From: Clostridium folliculivorans
GTDB lineage: Bacteria; Bacillota; Clostridia; Clostridiales; Clostridiaceae
Reading direction: 5' to 3'
Length of the DNA stretch: 64,000 bases
NCBI RefSeq assembly: GCF_024341905.1
Contig: NZ_BQXY01000002.1
Location: 620,001 to 684,000 of the forward strand
The position numbers and the translations under genes are program-made. Positions 53,716 through 61,740 of the stretch are shown here, in pieces (position 1 is the stretch's first letter; each line of letters opens with the position of its first letter). Under the pieces are notes generated by a model. That model was not told where the DNA came from, ran no database searches, and saw only the letters and a program-made list of their open reading frames with translations.

Positions 53716-53735
53716 TAATATCACCTCTAAAACTA

Positions 53736-53766
53736 AATTTAGACTATTCCCTTGGGGTAAAGTCAA
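53736..53766 (-). promoter_or_regulatory. MerR-type promoter (19-bp spacer)
   Basis: On the minus strand TTGACT (53766-53761), 19 bases, TAAATT (53741-53736). The spacer contains GACT-TTA-CCCCAAGGG-AAT-AGTC symmetry. The promoter begins three bases after the stop codon of the upstream HD gene. Confidence 0.88.
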
Positions 53767-53768
53767 TA

Positions 53769-54245
53769 TTATATGCTGCTTTTTAATTCATCCCAAGCTT
53801 TCTTATATTTTCTTGTACGCTTAATTATATCTTCATCAGTTATATCTTTAATTCTTCTAAAATCCATATTATGCTCAAGGTCAGCTAATTTCACTTTGAT
53901 TGCTAAAGGATTTACTTTAATTCTACCAATATAATCAAAATAATCCTCTTCTTCTCCTCTTGTTAAACATTTTAATGTACTTAAAACCTCCCCTGAGAAT
54001 CCCATATTTTTAAGATCCTCAAAAGTTGTATCTGTATCTTCAACTACATCATGTAAGATTGCTACTATTTTTTCTATCTCAGATTCCATTTTGCTCATCA
54101 CATATATTGGATGTAATATGTATGGCATACCACCTTTATCAGTTTGGCCTTTATGCTTTTCTACAGCTAGACATATTGCCTTTTCTAAATAACTAATTTT
54201 CATCACCTTTTTCTTAGTTTTTATAGTAATTGCTATTGAGTTCAT
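53769..54245 (-). CDS. RelA/SpoT-type HD-domain hydrolase (single domain)
   Basis: A 158-residue HD protein. AVEKHKGQTDKGGMPYILHP, then AILHDVVEDTDTTFEDLKNM and VKLADLEHNMDFRR match the hydrolase half of Rel/SpoT and the stand-alone MESH1-like enzymes. The two HD motif positions and the ED pair are intact. No synthetase or TGS domain is attached. It may remove pyrophosphate from (p)ppGpp or a related nucleotide. The start is uncertain: 54245, or an ATG at 54203 giving MKISYLEKAICLAVEKHKG, which fits the family better. Confidence 0.82.
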   Translation of the reverse strand: MNSIAITIKTKKKVMKISYLEKAICLAVEKHKGQTDKGGMPYILHPIYVMSKMESEIEKIVAILHDVVEDTDTTFEDLKNMGFSGEVLSTLKCLTRGEEEDYFDYIGRIKVNPLAIKVKLADLEHNMDFRRIKDITDEDIIKRTRKYKKAWDELKSSI

Positions 54246-54248
54246 ATC

Positions 54249-54334
54249 TCAACTTTTAATTTATATATGCTAAAAGTCTTAGGCCGTGATTTTTAATCAA
54301 GTATAAATTAAATTTCAACATAGGAACTCTATAT
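54249..54334 (-). repeat. Dispersed palindromic repeat, family A copy
   Basis: On the minus strand TATAGAGTTCCTATGTTGAA, then ATTTAATTTATACTTGATT, AAAAATCACGG and the facing ATATATAAATTAAAAGTTGA. The TATAGAGTTCCTA end matches the inverted end of the copy at 57440. Confidence 0.68.
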
Positions 54335-54417
54335 AGGTTGATAATTCTAAAATTAAACTTGTGTTTTCAATCTTCTGCTCAGAACCTAGTATAGTTTCAA
54401 AAATAGCTTTCGGATTG

Positions 54418-54562
54418 AAATGGTACATCTATAGATAAACTACTTCATATTAGAATTTATCAAAATAAAGATTCGTAGAATCATCGAAATCTTTATTTGG
54501 AGTTTAATAACTGAAGTAGTTTATCTATTCAACCCAATAGATACCCCATTTCCACGACTTAA
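54418..54562 (+). repeat. Nested-hairpin repeat, family B copy 2
   Basis: Outer arms ATAGATAAACTACTTCA / TGAAGTAGTTTATCTAT are a perfect 17-bp pair. Inside them AAATAAAGATTCG / CGAAATCTTTATTT pair around the loop shared with copy 1 (consensus CGTARRAYCATCGAAA). A tail ATAGATACCCCATTTCCACG matches copy 1 as well. A GAAATGGTACATCTAT block on the left can pair with the tail. Confidence 0.72.
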
Positions 54563-54709
54563 AAACATACCAATAAGCTATTTAACTATTAACGGTATAT
54601 AATTTGGTTTATAAATTCTATTTGGAACTCGCTCATATATATAGCCTTATATTAATATGATAGACATAAAATTTGAACATTAACCTTTCACCAAATATTT
54701 CAATGTAAT

Positions 54710-55600
54710 CTAAACTCCAGCTTTCTTTGTCATATACCCCTTTTCTGCTAAGCTAACAAATCCTAATTTATCGTAAAAAGTTTCTGCATTATTACCTACA
54801 GTAACATTTAACCTTATTGCAGAATAGTTTCCAGATAATAAAGTTAATGTCCTTTGCAGCATCTTTGCTCCTATACCTTTTCTTTGAAATTCGGGGTGCA
54901 CTACAAAATCAAGTATATATGGTAATCCATTAACATATCCAACCATACAAGCTCCAACAAATTGGTTTGAAATTGTATCAAAAATTAGTGTAGACCACTC
55001 ATTAGTAATATTCATTGCTTTAATATGATTAAAATATGCTTGAACATTTAAAAGTTGAAAATCATAGGATTGAGATGATATATACTGAAACTTGTTATTA
55101 CTATAAGAATCATAATAAAGTTTAGCCATTGCTTCAACATGCTCAATTTCAGGAGCTACTATCTTATATCGTTCTTCCCAAATCACATTAAATTCATCAG
55201 TAGCACACACCATAAGCTTGTCAATTCTATCCAACTTAAAGGCCACACTCTTATAAGATTCTACTACTCTTAAATCAGCATCTGGAATTACAATCTCTTC
55301 AGTTTCATCAGATATTGTATTAACATATAAAGTTAATACCTCAATTAGTTTGCTAATATTGTCAAAGGGAGGTATTACAAATACACATTTAAGAATATTG
55401 GGTTTAATAAGTGCTCCACCTATTCTTTTCCCTTCTTTTTCTACCCAGTAGCAAATATCTAAGTTTTTATACCTATCAATATCGCTCTGAAAGCTTAATG
55501 ACATCCATTCATTAAAATTACTTAGTCTATAAATAGCATGATATTTAGCCCACTGTTCTGAGTTAGCCTTATAAATTTTATATTCATTTAAATTTTCCAA
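54710..55600 (-). CDS. Two-part GNAT-family acetyltransferase
   Basis: A 296-residue protein. The C-terminal half is a clear GNAT domain: LIFDTISNQFVGACMVGYVN, YILDFVVHPEFQRKGIGAKM (acetyl-CoA loop QRKGIG) and NAETFYDKLGFVSLAEKG. The N-terminal half (about 1-140) looks like a degenerate GNAT-like lobe without the loop, an arrangement known for tandem GNATs where one half holds the partner or substrate. The start is TTG after AAGGGGC. Confidence 0.85.
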   Translation of the reverse strand: MENLNEYKIYKANSEQWAKYHAIYRLSNFNEWMSLSFQSDIDRYKNLDICYWVEKEGKRIGGALIKPNILKCVFVIPPFDNISKLIEVLTLYVNTISDETEEIVIPDADLRVVESYKSVAFKLDRIDKLMVCATDEFNVIWEERYKIVAPEIEHVEAMAKLYYDSYSNNKFQYISSQSYDFQLLNVQAYFNHIKAMNITNEWSTLIFDTISNQFVGACMVGYVNGLPYILDFVVHPEFQRKGIGAKMLQRTLTLLSGNYSAIRLNVTVGNNAETFYDKLGFVSLAEKGYMTKKAGV

Positions 55601-55633
55601 AATCTTAGCCCCTTCATATTAATTAATCTATTT

Positions 55634-55798
55634 CTAATTATCTTGATTTCTACGTTTGTATTCATATAGCCCTCCCGTTATTGCTTCTTTTACCGTACCT
55701 CTAATATCTTCTAAGCTCTCTTCTATTGCGTGTTTCACAGCCAGTTTAATAATGAAATATGCACTAATAATGCCAATTAAATATAAAAAAATCCCCAT
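55634..55798 (-). CDS. Small membrane-anchored protein (54 aa)
   Basis: Start at 55798, after ATGGAGGCTCAT. The longer frame to 55882 has no site and would overlap the HD gene. The product has one N-terminal membrane span (GIFLYLIGIISAYFIIKLAV) and an amphipathic cytosolic tail, KHAIEESLEDIRGTVKEAIT, ending GGLYEYKRRNQDN. It lies 65 bp after the HD/epimerase pair. The function is unknown. Confidence 0.65.
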   Translation of the reverse strand: MGIFLYLIGIISAYFIIKLAVKHAIEESLEDIRGTVKEAITGGLYEYKRRNQDN

Positions 55799-55862
55799 AT
55801 GAGCCTCCATTTTTTTATTTCTATATATAACATAGTTTAAAAATATCGTTAAATTCATTAAT

Positions 55863-56552
55863 TTATATGTAGAGCACCTCATTTACACCATCAATTTCTG
55901 CTCTTAATGTTTTAAAATATTCATCCATGAATTTCAGTCTTTTTTCACCAATTTCTTTTGCAGTCTTTGTATATAATTTATCAGGGATTTTCTTGAATTT
56001 TATTTCGTATTCAATAAAAGGTGTGTGTTTTGATACTTCTTTTATTCTTCCATTTTCAACAGTATTAGCTTTTAGATAGTCGCTAATTGGTGTGTCTGTT
56101 ATTAATCTCTGTCCAAACTGTCCTGCTAACATAAAGGAACGAGCAATGCCGGTTGCTCCTATAATATCAAGTTTGTCTGAATCAAAAAGTATTTTTGCTT
56201 CTATTGTTTTAGGTTCATTTCCTGTCCTAAATCTGTGAGCACTGATGCAGTGTTTTATCCTATGAATTTTTTCTTTTTCGTATTCTAATTGCTTCAATAT
56301 ATCTTCAGCAATGTCACAACCTAAGACAGCATGATCAATTTCTCCAGTTTTATCTTGGCTTTCCTCTACTCTTGCAATATCGTGTAGTAATGCTGCTGGA
56401 ATTAGAATCTCTAAATCAACATTTTCCTCATCCTTTGCAATTAATAAACAAAGATTAAGAACCCTAAGCACATGATCTAAATTATGAGCTGAACAGGTTA
56501 ATCTTTCTTTAACAATTTCTAAAATCTTTTTATGTTTCATATTAGTATTCAT
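55863..56552 (-). CDS. HD-superfamily hydrolase
   Basis: A 229-residue HD protein. The metal ligands are H23 or H27 in SAHNLDHVLRV, the HD of PAALLHDIARVE, H in EIDHAVLGCDIAE and ISAHRFR, and a late Asp in LFDSDKLDIIGATGIARSF, as in the YedJ-like group. Substrates are unknown. Its start overlaps the epimerase stop by four bases (ATGA) and carries GGAGG inside that gene, so the two are translationally coupled. Confidence 0.87.
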   Translation of the reverse strand: MNTNMKHKKILEIVKERLTCSAHNLDHVLRVLNLCLLIAKDEENVDLEILIPAALLHDIARVEESQDKTGEIDHAVLGCDIAEDILKQLEYEKEKIHRIKHCISAHRFRTGNEPKTIEAKILFDSDKLDIIGATGIARSFMLAGQFGQRLITDTPISDYLKANTVENGRIKEVSKHTPFIEYEIKFKKIPDKLYTKTAKEIGEKRLKFMDEYFKTLRAEIDGVNEVLYI

Positions 56553-57424
56553 ATATTAGCCTCCAGCGTTCTTATATATTTATCCAGCAATTTATATATC
56601 CATGAATTTAAATCAGTGAAACAGTAACCTAATTTATTTGCATGGATTACATCAAGATCAAAGGACTTTTGCCCATTATATGGTCCTTCTAAACCTTCAG
56701 AAGAATAGATTGCTTTCTTGTTGGTTTTGAGCTCTACATATTCAATTATCTCTTTTAAAGAAATTGTCCCATTACTATTACCATTAATAGCTCCAACAAA
56801 ATTTTGCTCTGCTATCCATGCTAGGAAGTCTCCTGCTTCGGCAGAATCTATAAAACCAATCTTTTCATTAAGATTATCCACATTTATTGAATTTCCCTTA
56901 ATAATTTGTTCAACATAAAAATAAAGTCTTTTTGTATAATCATCTTCTCCAATCACATATGGAAGACGGACAGCGACTGATCCAAATTGAGGATATATCT
57001 GAAACAAAGCACTTTCTGCTTGACGTTTTGCTTCATTATAAGGAAAGTCTTCTCGAAAACACCACTTAAGTGGATATGAAATAGGATCAAATTCGCTTTC
57101 AGAAGTTTGGATATGCTGGTTTGTATAGACTGAAGCTGAAGAAGTCATTATGTATCTACCGCATTTCAATGAACTTAGTAAACCTTTTACGTCATTGGAG
57201 CAATAAGCAATATTATCAAAAACAACATCATAATAATCTCCGCCTATTGTTTCCTTCAAATTACTTGGATCATTTCGTTCGATAATAATCCTTTCAACCT
57301 TGTCTCCAAACACATCCTTTGCATTACCTCTAGTGGCTATTGTCACCTTGTGCCCTCTAGATAGTAGTGAGTTAACCAAATGTACCCCAAAGAATCGAGT
57401 ACCACCAATAACTAATACCTTCAT
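56549..57424 (-). CDS. NAD-dependent epimerase/dehydratase family protein
   Basis: A 291-residue extended short-chain dehydrogenase-type protein. The N-terminal dinucleotide motif is VIGGTRFFGVHLV (G-G-T-R-F-F-G, typical of the isoflavone-reductase/CSP41-like group). The next parts are a DYYDVVFDNIAYCSNDV segment, MTSSASVYTN and PYNEAKRQAE, where Y-x3-K (YNEAK) is the catalytic pair. C-terminal substrate loops follow. The substrate is not predictable. It is coupled to the HD gene downstream. Confidence 0.88.
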   Translation of the reverse strand: MKVLVIGGTRFFGVHLVNSLLSRGHKVTIATRGNAKDVFGDKVERIIIERNDPSNLKETIGGDYYDVVFDNIAYCSNDVKGLLSSLKCGRYIMTSSASVYTNQHIQTSESEFDPISYPLKWCFREDFPYNEAKRQAESALFQIYPQFGSVAVRLPYVIGEDDYTKRLYFYVEQIIKGNSINVDNLNEKIGFIDSAEAGDFLAWIAEQNFVGAINGNSNGTISLKEIIEYVELKTNKKAIYSSEGLEGPYNGQKSFDLDVIHANKLGYCFTDLNSWIYKLLDKYIRTLEANI

Positions 57425-57439
57425 ATTTACTTCTCCTAA

Positions 57440-57541
57440 AGAGTTCCTATATCGAAACTTAATTTATACTCATTCCAAAGTCCCCCTTCTCTGCGAATCT
57501 TCTGTCATGTATAAATTAACAGTTGACCTAGGGACTCTATA
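57440..57541 (+). repeat. Dispersed palindromic repeat, family A (best copy)
   Basis: AGAGTTCCTATATCGAAACT, then TAATTTATACTCATTCCAAAG, CATGTATAAATTAACAGTTG, and the end ACCTAGGGACTCTATA. The outer ends AGAGTTCCTA / TAGGGACTCT and the halves AACTTAATTTATAC / GTATAAATTAACAGTT form a 102-bp imperfect palindrome directly upstream of the epimerase operon, where it must lie in or near the promoter. Confidence 0.75.
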
Positions 57542-57675
57542 ATATATAATAGTGTTCAAAAGCTGACTAAGTAATATCTCTACTCCATAAGTAGGACCTT
57601 CCAATCACCTGCGCTTTAAGCAATTTTTATAAACCTACGGATCAATTAAAAATACTTCTTGTCTCTAAAACTTGT

Positions 57676-58455
57676 TTACTCACCAATGATTTTCATAGCA
57701 TCTTCTGTATCGATCGCAGTCATTTCTACCCAGGCGGTTTTATAGCCACACTTAACAGCGTTACTTTTTGATGCAATATTGGACCACGCAGTGCAGTAAA
57801 ATGGTACCTTGCCGCATTTAATGATTTCGTCTGTCAAAATCTTGGTAAGTGTTGATGCAACGCCTATTCGTCTAAATTCAGGTAAGACATCAATACCTAT
57901 CTGCCACATCGTATCACAGTCATTACTTGCACCTGCTACACCAGCTATTTTTCCATCTACAAATCCTACTACTGCCAACACGTCCTTTTTATCACTATCA
58001 GAGTTATATCCTAGCGCCATATGAAATCTATCATCTTCATACAATGCTGGAATCTCGTCTTCTGAAAATACTTTCACTTCAATATTTTCATTAATTAATA
58101 CCTTCTTTTCTAAATCAGGAAGAAAGAACTCTGCGATAAAGCATACACATTTACCGTATTTTCCGAACTCTTTATTTAATACAATTAACTGCGGTGTATC
58201 AAAACACCTATACTCAGAATGCCTACTAACAAAGACTTCCATAAACTCTTTTATTCTTTCGTCCACTGAGGCAACTAATCCTTCACCATAATAAGCTAAT
58301 CCACAAAACATTGGTTTTTTGTAACACTTTTTTCTTCCTTCATTTAGTTTTGATGTTACCACTGTACTTCCTTTACTCATGAAATCAGTAGCTTTGCAGT
58401 TTAAATCTATTGCCGATTGTTCCATAGCTATCTTCCATATATCTTTATTAATCAT
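57676..58455 (-). CDS. GNAT-family acetyltransferase
   Basis: A 259-residue protein with its GNAT domain in the C-terminal half: LAVVGFVDGKIAGVAGASND, then WQIGIDVLPEFRRIGVASTL (acetyl-CoA loop FRRIGV) and AWSNIASKSNAVKCGYKTAW. The N-terminal 120 residues (LNCKATDFMSKGSTVVTSKL, then FMEVFVSRHSEYRCFDTPQL) resemble the extra domain of longer GNATs and probably shape the substrate site. GAAAGGA precedes the ATG. Confidence 0.85.
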   Translation of the reverse strand: MINKDIWKIAMEQSAIDLNCKATDFMSKGSTVVTSKLNEGRKKCYKKPMFCGLAYYGEGLVASVDERIKEFMEVFVSRHSEYRCFDTPQLIVLNKEFGKYGKCVCFIAEFFLPDLEKKVLINENIEVKVFSEDEIPALYEDDRFHMALGYNSDSDKKDVLAVVGFVDGKIAGVAGASNDCDTMWQIGIDVLPEFRRIGVASTLTKILTDEIIKCGKVPFYCTAWSNIASKSNAVKCGYKTAWVEMTAIDTEDAMKIIGE

Positions 58456-58518
58456 ATAATATTTCCTTTCAGCACACTTTGCATCATTTTTTATGCAATT
58501 AACTTATTTTAAAACTCA

Positions 58519-59424
58519 CTATAATTCCACTTGAAAGCTGATTTTTTCTTTATTTTCCCACAGCCATAACAAAGTTTTTGCAGCTCCTTTAGTACCAGCT
58601 GTATCATTGTTGTTATCAAAATATGCAACAAAAAGCATTTCGATAGCAAACATCATAACTGGGATAGCTTTTTTCTCATCAGAGCTTAGTGGGGTTATTG
58701 AGTTATAACCCTTAACTATTTTATTTAATATTTCAAACCATTTCGCTGTTTTCTGATTGTCATCAGTATTATCAATTAAAAAACTCAATGACATATAGCA
58801 TAGATCAAAAACACGTGCATTGATTTGACTTAAATCAAAATCTATATAACCTGTCAGCATGTTATTCTTAAACAACATATTTCCTGGATGTATGTCTCTA
58901 TGTATTAACTGACGAGGCAAATTTGGATATACTTCTTTTAATTCCGAAACACATTGCTTTAAAATATCATCTGGTATTAAAGTAATATTTTTATCCTCGA
59001 ATGTCTTAGATACCCAGCCAACAATCTCATCATAAAAGTTATTATCATAACAGGAAATCTTGGCTTCACATGCTTTGAATGCTATATGAAGTCTACCAAT
59101 TACTTGTCCAATTAAATATGCTAATTCAGAATAATTCTGCTGGTAAATATCAGTTAAATGCTCTCCATCTATTTTTTTGCTTATAAAAAAATATGATTTA
59201 TCCTCAACTATATATTCTAATCCATCCATGGTCTTTATCACTGTAGCTACTGGTATGTTTTGCTCTGATAGAGCGTTAATCATCAATAAATTTCTATGCA
59301 TTTCATCAATATTTTTGCCAGTTTTTAAGATATACTTGTCACCAATTTGCCAAGCAGAACTATAAATTTGCTTAATTGGTTCATTTGAAAGATTCCAACA
59401 CTCTAAAACCTGATTTATCTCCAT
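58519..59424 (-). CDS. APH-family small-molecule kinase
   Basis: A 301-residue phosphotransferase with the intact catalytic loop LIHRDIHPGNMLF (H-x-D-x-x-x-x-N) and the metal motif YIDFDLSQ. The N-lobe Lys is in KYILKTG, followed by IPVATVIKTMDG and a linker YFFISKKIDGEHL. It is close in layout to homoserine kinase/ThrB2-like and spectinomycin or choline kinases. Nothing shows antibiotic resistance. The GNAT gene follows it after 63 bp. AAAAGAGG precedes the ATG. Confidence 0.87.
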   Translation of the reverse strand: MEINQVLECWNLSNEPIKQIYSSAWQIGDKYILKTGKNIDEMHRNLLMINALSEQNIPVATVIKTMDGLEYIVEDKSYFFISKKIDGEHLTDIYQQNYSELAYLIGQVIGRLHIAFKACEAKISCYDNNFYDEIVGWVSKTFEDKNITLIPDDILKQCVSELKEVYPNLPRQLIHRDIHPGNMLFKNNMLTGYIDFDLSQINARVFDLCYMSLSFLIDNTDDNQKTAKWFEILNKIVKGYNSITPLSSDEKKAIPVMMFAIEMLFVAYFDNNNDTAGTKGAAKTLLWLWENKEKISFQVEL

Positions 59425-59528
59425 CTATTTACCTCTTTTACCTATAATATTATCCTTGATTTTAAATTATTATTTTACGATAAATTTAAATACCAAACTT
59501 TAAGGTTCCAATCTTCTACTACGACTCA

Positions 59529-60035
59529 TCATATTTGCACTTCTGTATGTTCATTCAAATATTTTTTAAACTCCATAAAACCATCTTTTGTTGTGCTCCA
59601 ATGTATGAATTTCATATTTAACTTTTCAGTTTCTTCAGGAAATCCAAAGCTGTCATCCATATATATAACTTCACTTGGATCAACACCTATTCTTTTACAT
59701 GCAATTTTATATATTTCTGGTTGTGGCTTCTCTACTCCCTCTATTTCTGAATTAACAAAATCCATAAATTCAGAGTAACCATAATATTGGTCCCAATACT
59801 TAAAGGTTGCTTTTGGTCCATTGTTAACTACACACATTTTGAAGTATTTCTTTAATACCGGTAACATTTCCCACAATGGTTCATACTTTTTATATGATGT
59901 AACTATTTCTATAATCTCGTCTTCTTCAGCGGTATTTTGTAAAAGCATATTATATATACTTTTTATTGTCTCATCATTATTGCTATTATTCTCAACTAGC
60001 ACCCCATGCCAGTCAAATAGTATCCCCTTTATCAT
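59529..60035 (-). CDS. HAD-superfamily protein with altered catalytic motifs
   Basis: A 168-residue HAD-fold protein. Motif I reads FDWHGV, so the nucleophile D8 is kept, but the usual second Asp (general acid) is H10. Motif II has N71 (VVNNGP) where Ser/Thr is normal. K103 (EKPQPEIY) and the acidic pair of motif IV (YMDDS, D127/D128) are kept. A small helical cap lies between. Efficient phosphatase action is therefore doubtful. It may bind a phosphate compound or catalyse another C-P or C-X reaction. AAGGGG precedes the ATG. Confidence 0.82.
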   Translation of the reverse strand: MIKGILFDWHGVLVENNSNNDETIKSIYNMLLQNTAEEDEIIEIVTSYKKYEPLWEMLPVLKKYFKMCVVNNGPKATFKYWDQYYGYSEFMDFVNSEIEGVEKPQPEIYKIACKRIGVDPSEVIYMDDSFGFPEETEKLNMKFIHWSTTKDGFMEFKKYLNEHTEVQI

Positions 60036-60094
60036 AGATATTCCCCTTATATGTATGTTTGTGATAATTTGAAGCTATTGATTTCTCACTTGTA

Positions 60095-60103
60095 ATTATA
60101 TCA
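60095..60103 (-). promoter_or_regulatory. Extended -10 promoter of the HAD-like gene
   Basis: On the minus strand TGATATAAT followed by TACAAGT, 60 bp before the HAD start codon. The 19-base block around it, ACTTGTAATTATATCATTA on the plus strand, is repeated exactly upstream of the gene at 62782-63003. No good -35 box is present, as allowed by the TG extension. Confidence 0.65.
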
Positions 60104-60219
60104 TTAATTTCCAGTTACCCCCACATAATTAGTAGACATTTTAATCTTTTCCACTGATTTTTCACTTTTCAAATATCCTAATTCTTAATCTTAAGTCTAA
60201 AATGTAAGTATAGAGTTCT

Positions 60220-60275
60220 TTTACGGAAATTTAATTTATACTGGTCCTACGAATCTTTATTTGGATAAACTTCAG
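60220..60275 (+). repeat. Joined fragments of repeat families A and B
   Basis: GGAAATTTAATTTATACTGG is a family A half, followed at once by CTACGAATCTTTATTTGGAT and AAACTTCAGTAG, a family B half. The junction may be a partial copy or an insertion of one element into another. Confidence 0.5.
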
Positions 60276-60313
60276 TAGAAAATAGCTTGTCTGTATTTTT
60301 ATATTACAACTTA

Positions 60314-60353
60314 AAAACACCCCACAATTCAGTTGCGAATAATGAGGTGTTTT
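60314..60353 (-). terminator. Terminator of the Nudix gene
   Basis: AAAACACC / GGTGTTTT with inner pairing around ATTCAGTTGCGAAT. It starts 52 bp after the stop. It is the sister of the hairpin at 63254. Confidence 0.75.
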
Positions 60354-60404
60354 AGATAAATATTCTATTTTATCTATTGTGTGGTTTTATATGAATATTC
60401 AGTA

Positions 60405-60962
60405 TTAAATCTTTATAATATCCATATACATAAGGGCGTGAAATAAAGATGAAACATGTAGTGCTTGTAAAAAATCATTGTTTTTAAGACTTTTGATTAC
60501 TTCATTCATGGGTTTTAGTATAACTCTAATTTCTTCTGTTTCATCTAGATTAATATCTTTAGTTAACTCAACATCCAAGGCAAGGAAACAATAAGTAAGG
60601 TTATTATGGTTTGCTGGATTAGCAGATATAGTACATATATGAATAAATTTTTCACCTGTATAGCCTGTTTCTTCAGCCAATTCTCGCTTAATTGCTTCAA
60701 CAGGGGATTTATCTGATAGCTCCATTCCACCTGATGGTAGTTCCACAAGTGTCTTTTGGCATCCATGCCGATATTGTTCCACTAAAACAACTTCTTTTTG
60801 TTTAGTTATTGCTACAACATTTACCCATGTTGGATATTCGTATACGTAATACGGAGTAACAATCTTACCATTTGGCATTTTACATGTATCAGCCCTCAAA
60901 GAAATCCATTTATCCTTAATAATATGTTCAGATTTCAATAATTTCCAGTTAAAACTTTGCAT
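60405..60962 (-). CDS. Nudix hydrolase, ADP-ribose pyrophosphatase-like
   Basis: A 185-residue Nudix protein. VNVVAITKQKEVVLVEQYRH and LPSGGMEL precede the Nudix box. The box reads GGMELSDKSPVEAIKREL followed by AEETGY, which carries one extra residue before REL compared with the standard spacing while keeping the R-E-x2-E-E core. Such enzymes hydrolyse ADP-ribose or NDP-sugars and clear toxic nucleotide by-products. GAGGGGAG precedes the ATG. Confidence 0.9.
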   Translation of the reverse strand: MQSFNWKLLKSEHIIKDKWISLRADTCKMPNGKIVTPYYVYEYPTWVNVVAITKQKEVVLVEQYRHGCQKTLVELPSGGMELSDKSPVEAIKRELAEETGYTGEKFIHICTISANPANHNNLTYCFLALDVELTKDINLDETEEIRVILKPMNEVIKSLKNNDFLQALHVSSLFHALMYMDIIKI

Positions 60963-61143
60963 ATATCTCCCCTCTCCATTACATTCTAATTATTCAATAA
61001 TATTTACTTACGGTATTTTACTACTCCTACATAGCCTATATCTCACCTATAGATTATGTATACATACTATCCACGGTTACCACTTTCAAACTTTAATGTC
61101 TATTAATTTTATGCTTGTCTTCGTACTTTTTATAATCTTTGTA

Positions 61144-61557
61144 TCACACTAAAAGTATATCCTTAGATAAAAGTATGTGTTCCATAATATGTCCAATATT
61201 GCCCTCTCCTGCGAATCTTGAAATATCGAAGAAATCTTCACGAATCAACTTTTCCATGATGTCTTCGCAGTTTGCTCTCTTTATAGCATTTAACAAATAA
61301 AACGGATTACCACCGTTTATTTCAATAACATCATAATTTAACAATACCTCTGGCCTTTGAAAATCAAAATCAAAGTAATCTACAAGTAAACCTAATGACT
61401 TTAATTCTTCAGTCAACTGTGGAATATGCCAGTCATTTTCTTTGAATTCGACAGATGCAGTTGTAACTATCACAGCTTTAGATAGAGAATCACAGTATTC
61501 CTTCATTTTTTTAATAATATTATCTGATGATAATCCATTAGAAGTTAAAATCAACAT
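61144..61557 (-). CDS. Truncated peptidase S51-like protein
   Basis: A 137-residue protein whose first 105 residues match peptidase S51/type-1 glutamine-amidotransferase-like proteins (LILTSNGLSSDNIIKKMKEY, then KAVIVTTAS and IEINGGNPFYLLNAIKRANC). Family members are about 200 residues, with the nucleophile in a G-x-S-A-G motif directly after this point. Here the chain instead runs SRFAGEGNIGHIMEHILLSK and ends. No frame nearby restores the motif, so a deletion or fusion has removed the active site. It is probably a remnant, although the ribosome site GTGAGGG is intact. Confidence 0.7.
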   Translation of the reverse strand: MLILTSNGLSSDNIIKKMKEYCDSLSKAVIVTTASVEFKENDWHIPQLTEELKSLGLLVDYFDFDFQRPEVLLNYDVIEINGGNPFYLLNAIKRANCEDIMEKLIREDFFDISRFAGEGNIGHIMEHILLSKDILLV

Positions 61558-61629
61558 ACCCTCACCCCATATAATAGAAATAGAACGTTTTTACAATAAG
61601 GCTGTGTAACTAAATAATTGAATTAAATA

Positions 61630-61667
61630 GCGATAATAAAATCATATATTTATGATCATATTATCGC
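61630..61667. terminator. Hairpin between the S51 remnant and the exported protein gene
   Basis: GCGATAATA / TATTATCGC, 9-bp perfect outer arms with inner ATCATA/TATGAT pairing. It lies about 75 bp after the stop at 61741. The tail is only weakly T-rich, so it might also be an operator. Confidence 0.5.
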
Positions 61668-61740
61668 ACATCTTTAACAGTTAATTATCACTTGTATCAG
61701 AATGAATTAATAAACTCTAATATAAGACTTCTAAGTATCT

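Noticed and set aside
53716..53766. Longer N-terminus for the second MerR gene
   Set aside because: The would-be TTG start is the -35 box of the MerR-type promoter. The true start at 53715 has its own ribosome binding site.
7277..57541. CRISPR array formed by the dispersed repeats
   Set aside because: Copies are kilobases apart, diverged and unevenly spaced, and no cas genes are present.
58519..59424. Aminoglycoside resistance gene
   Set aside because: The APH fold is shared by many metabolic kinases, and nothing in the sequence or context indicates an antibiotic substrate.
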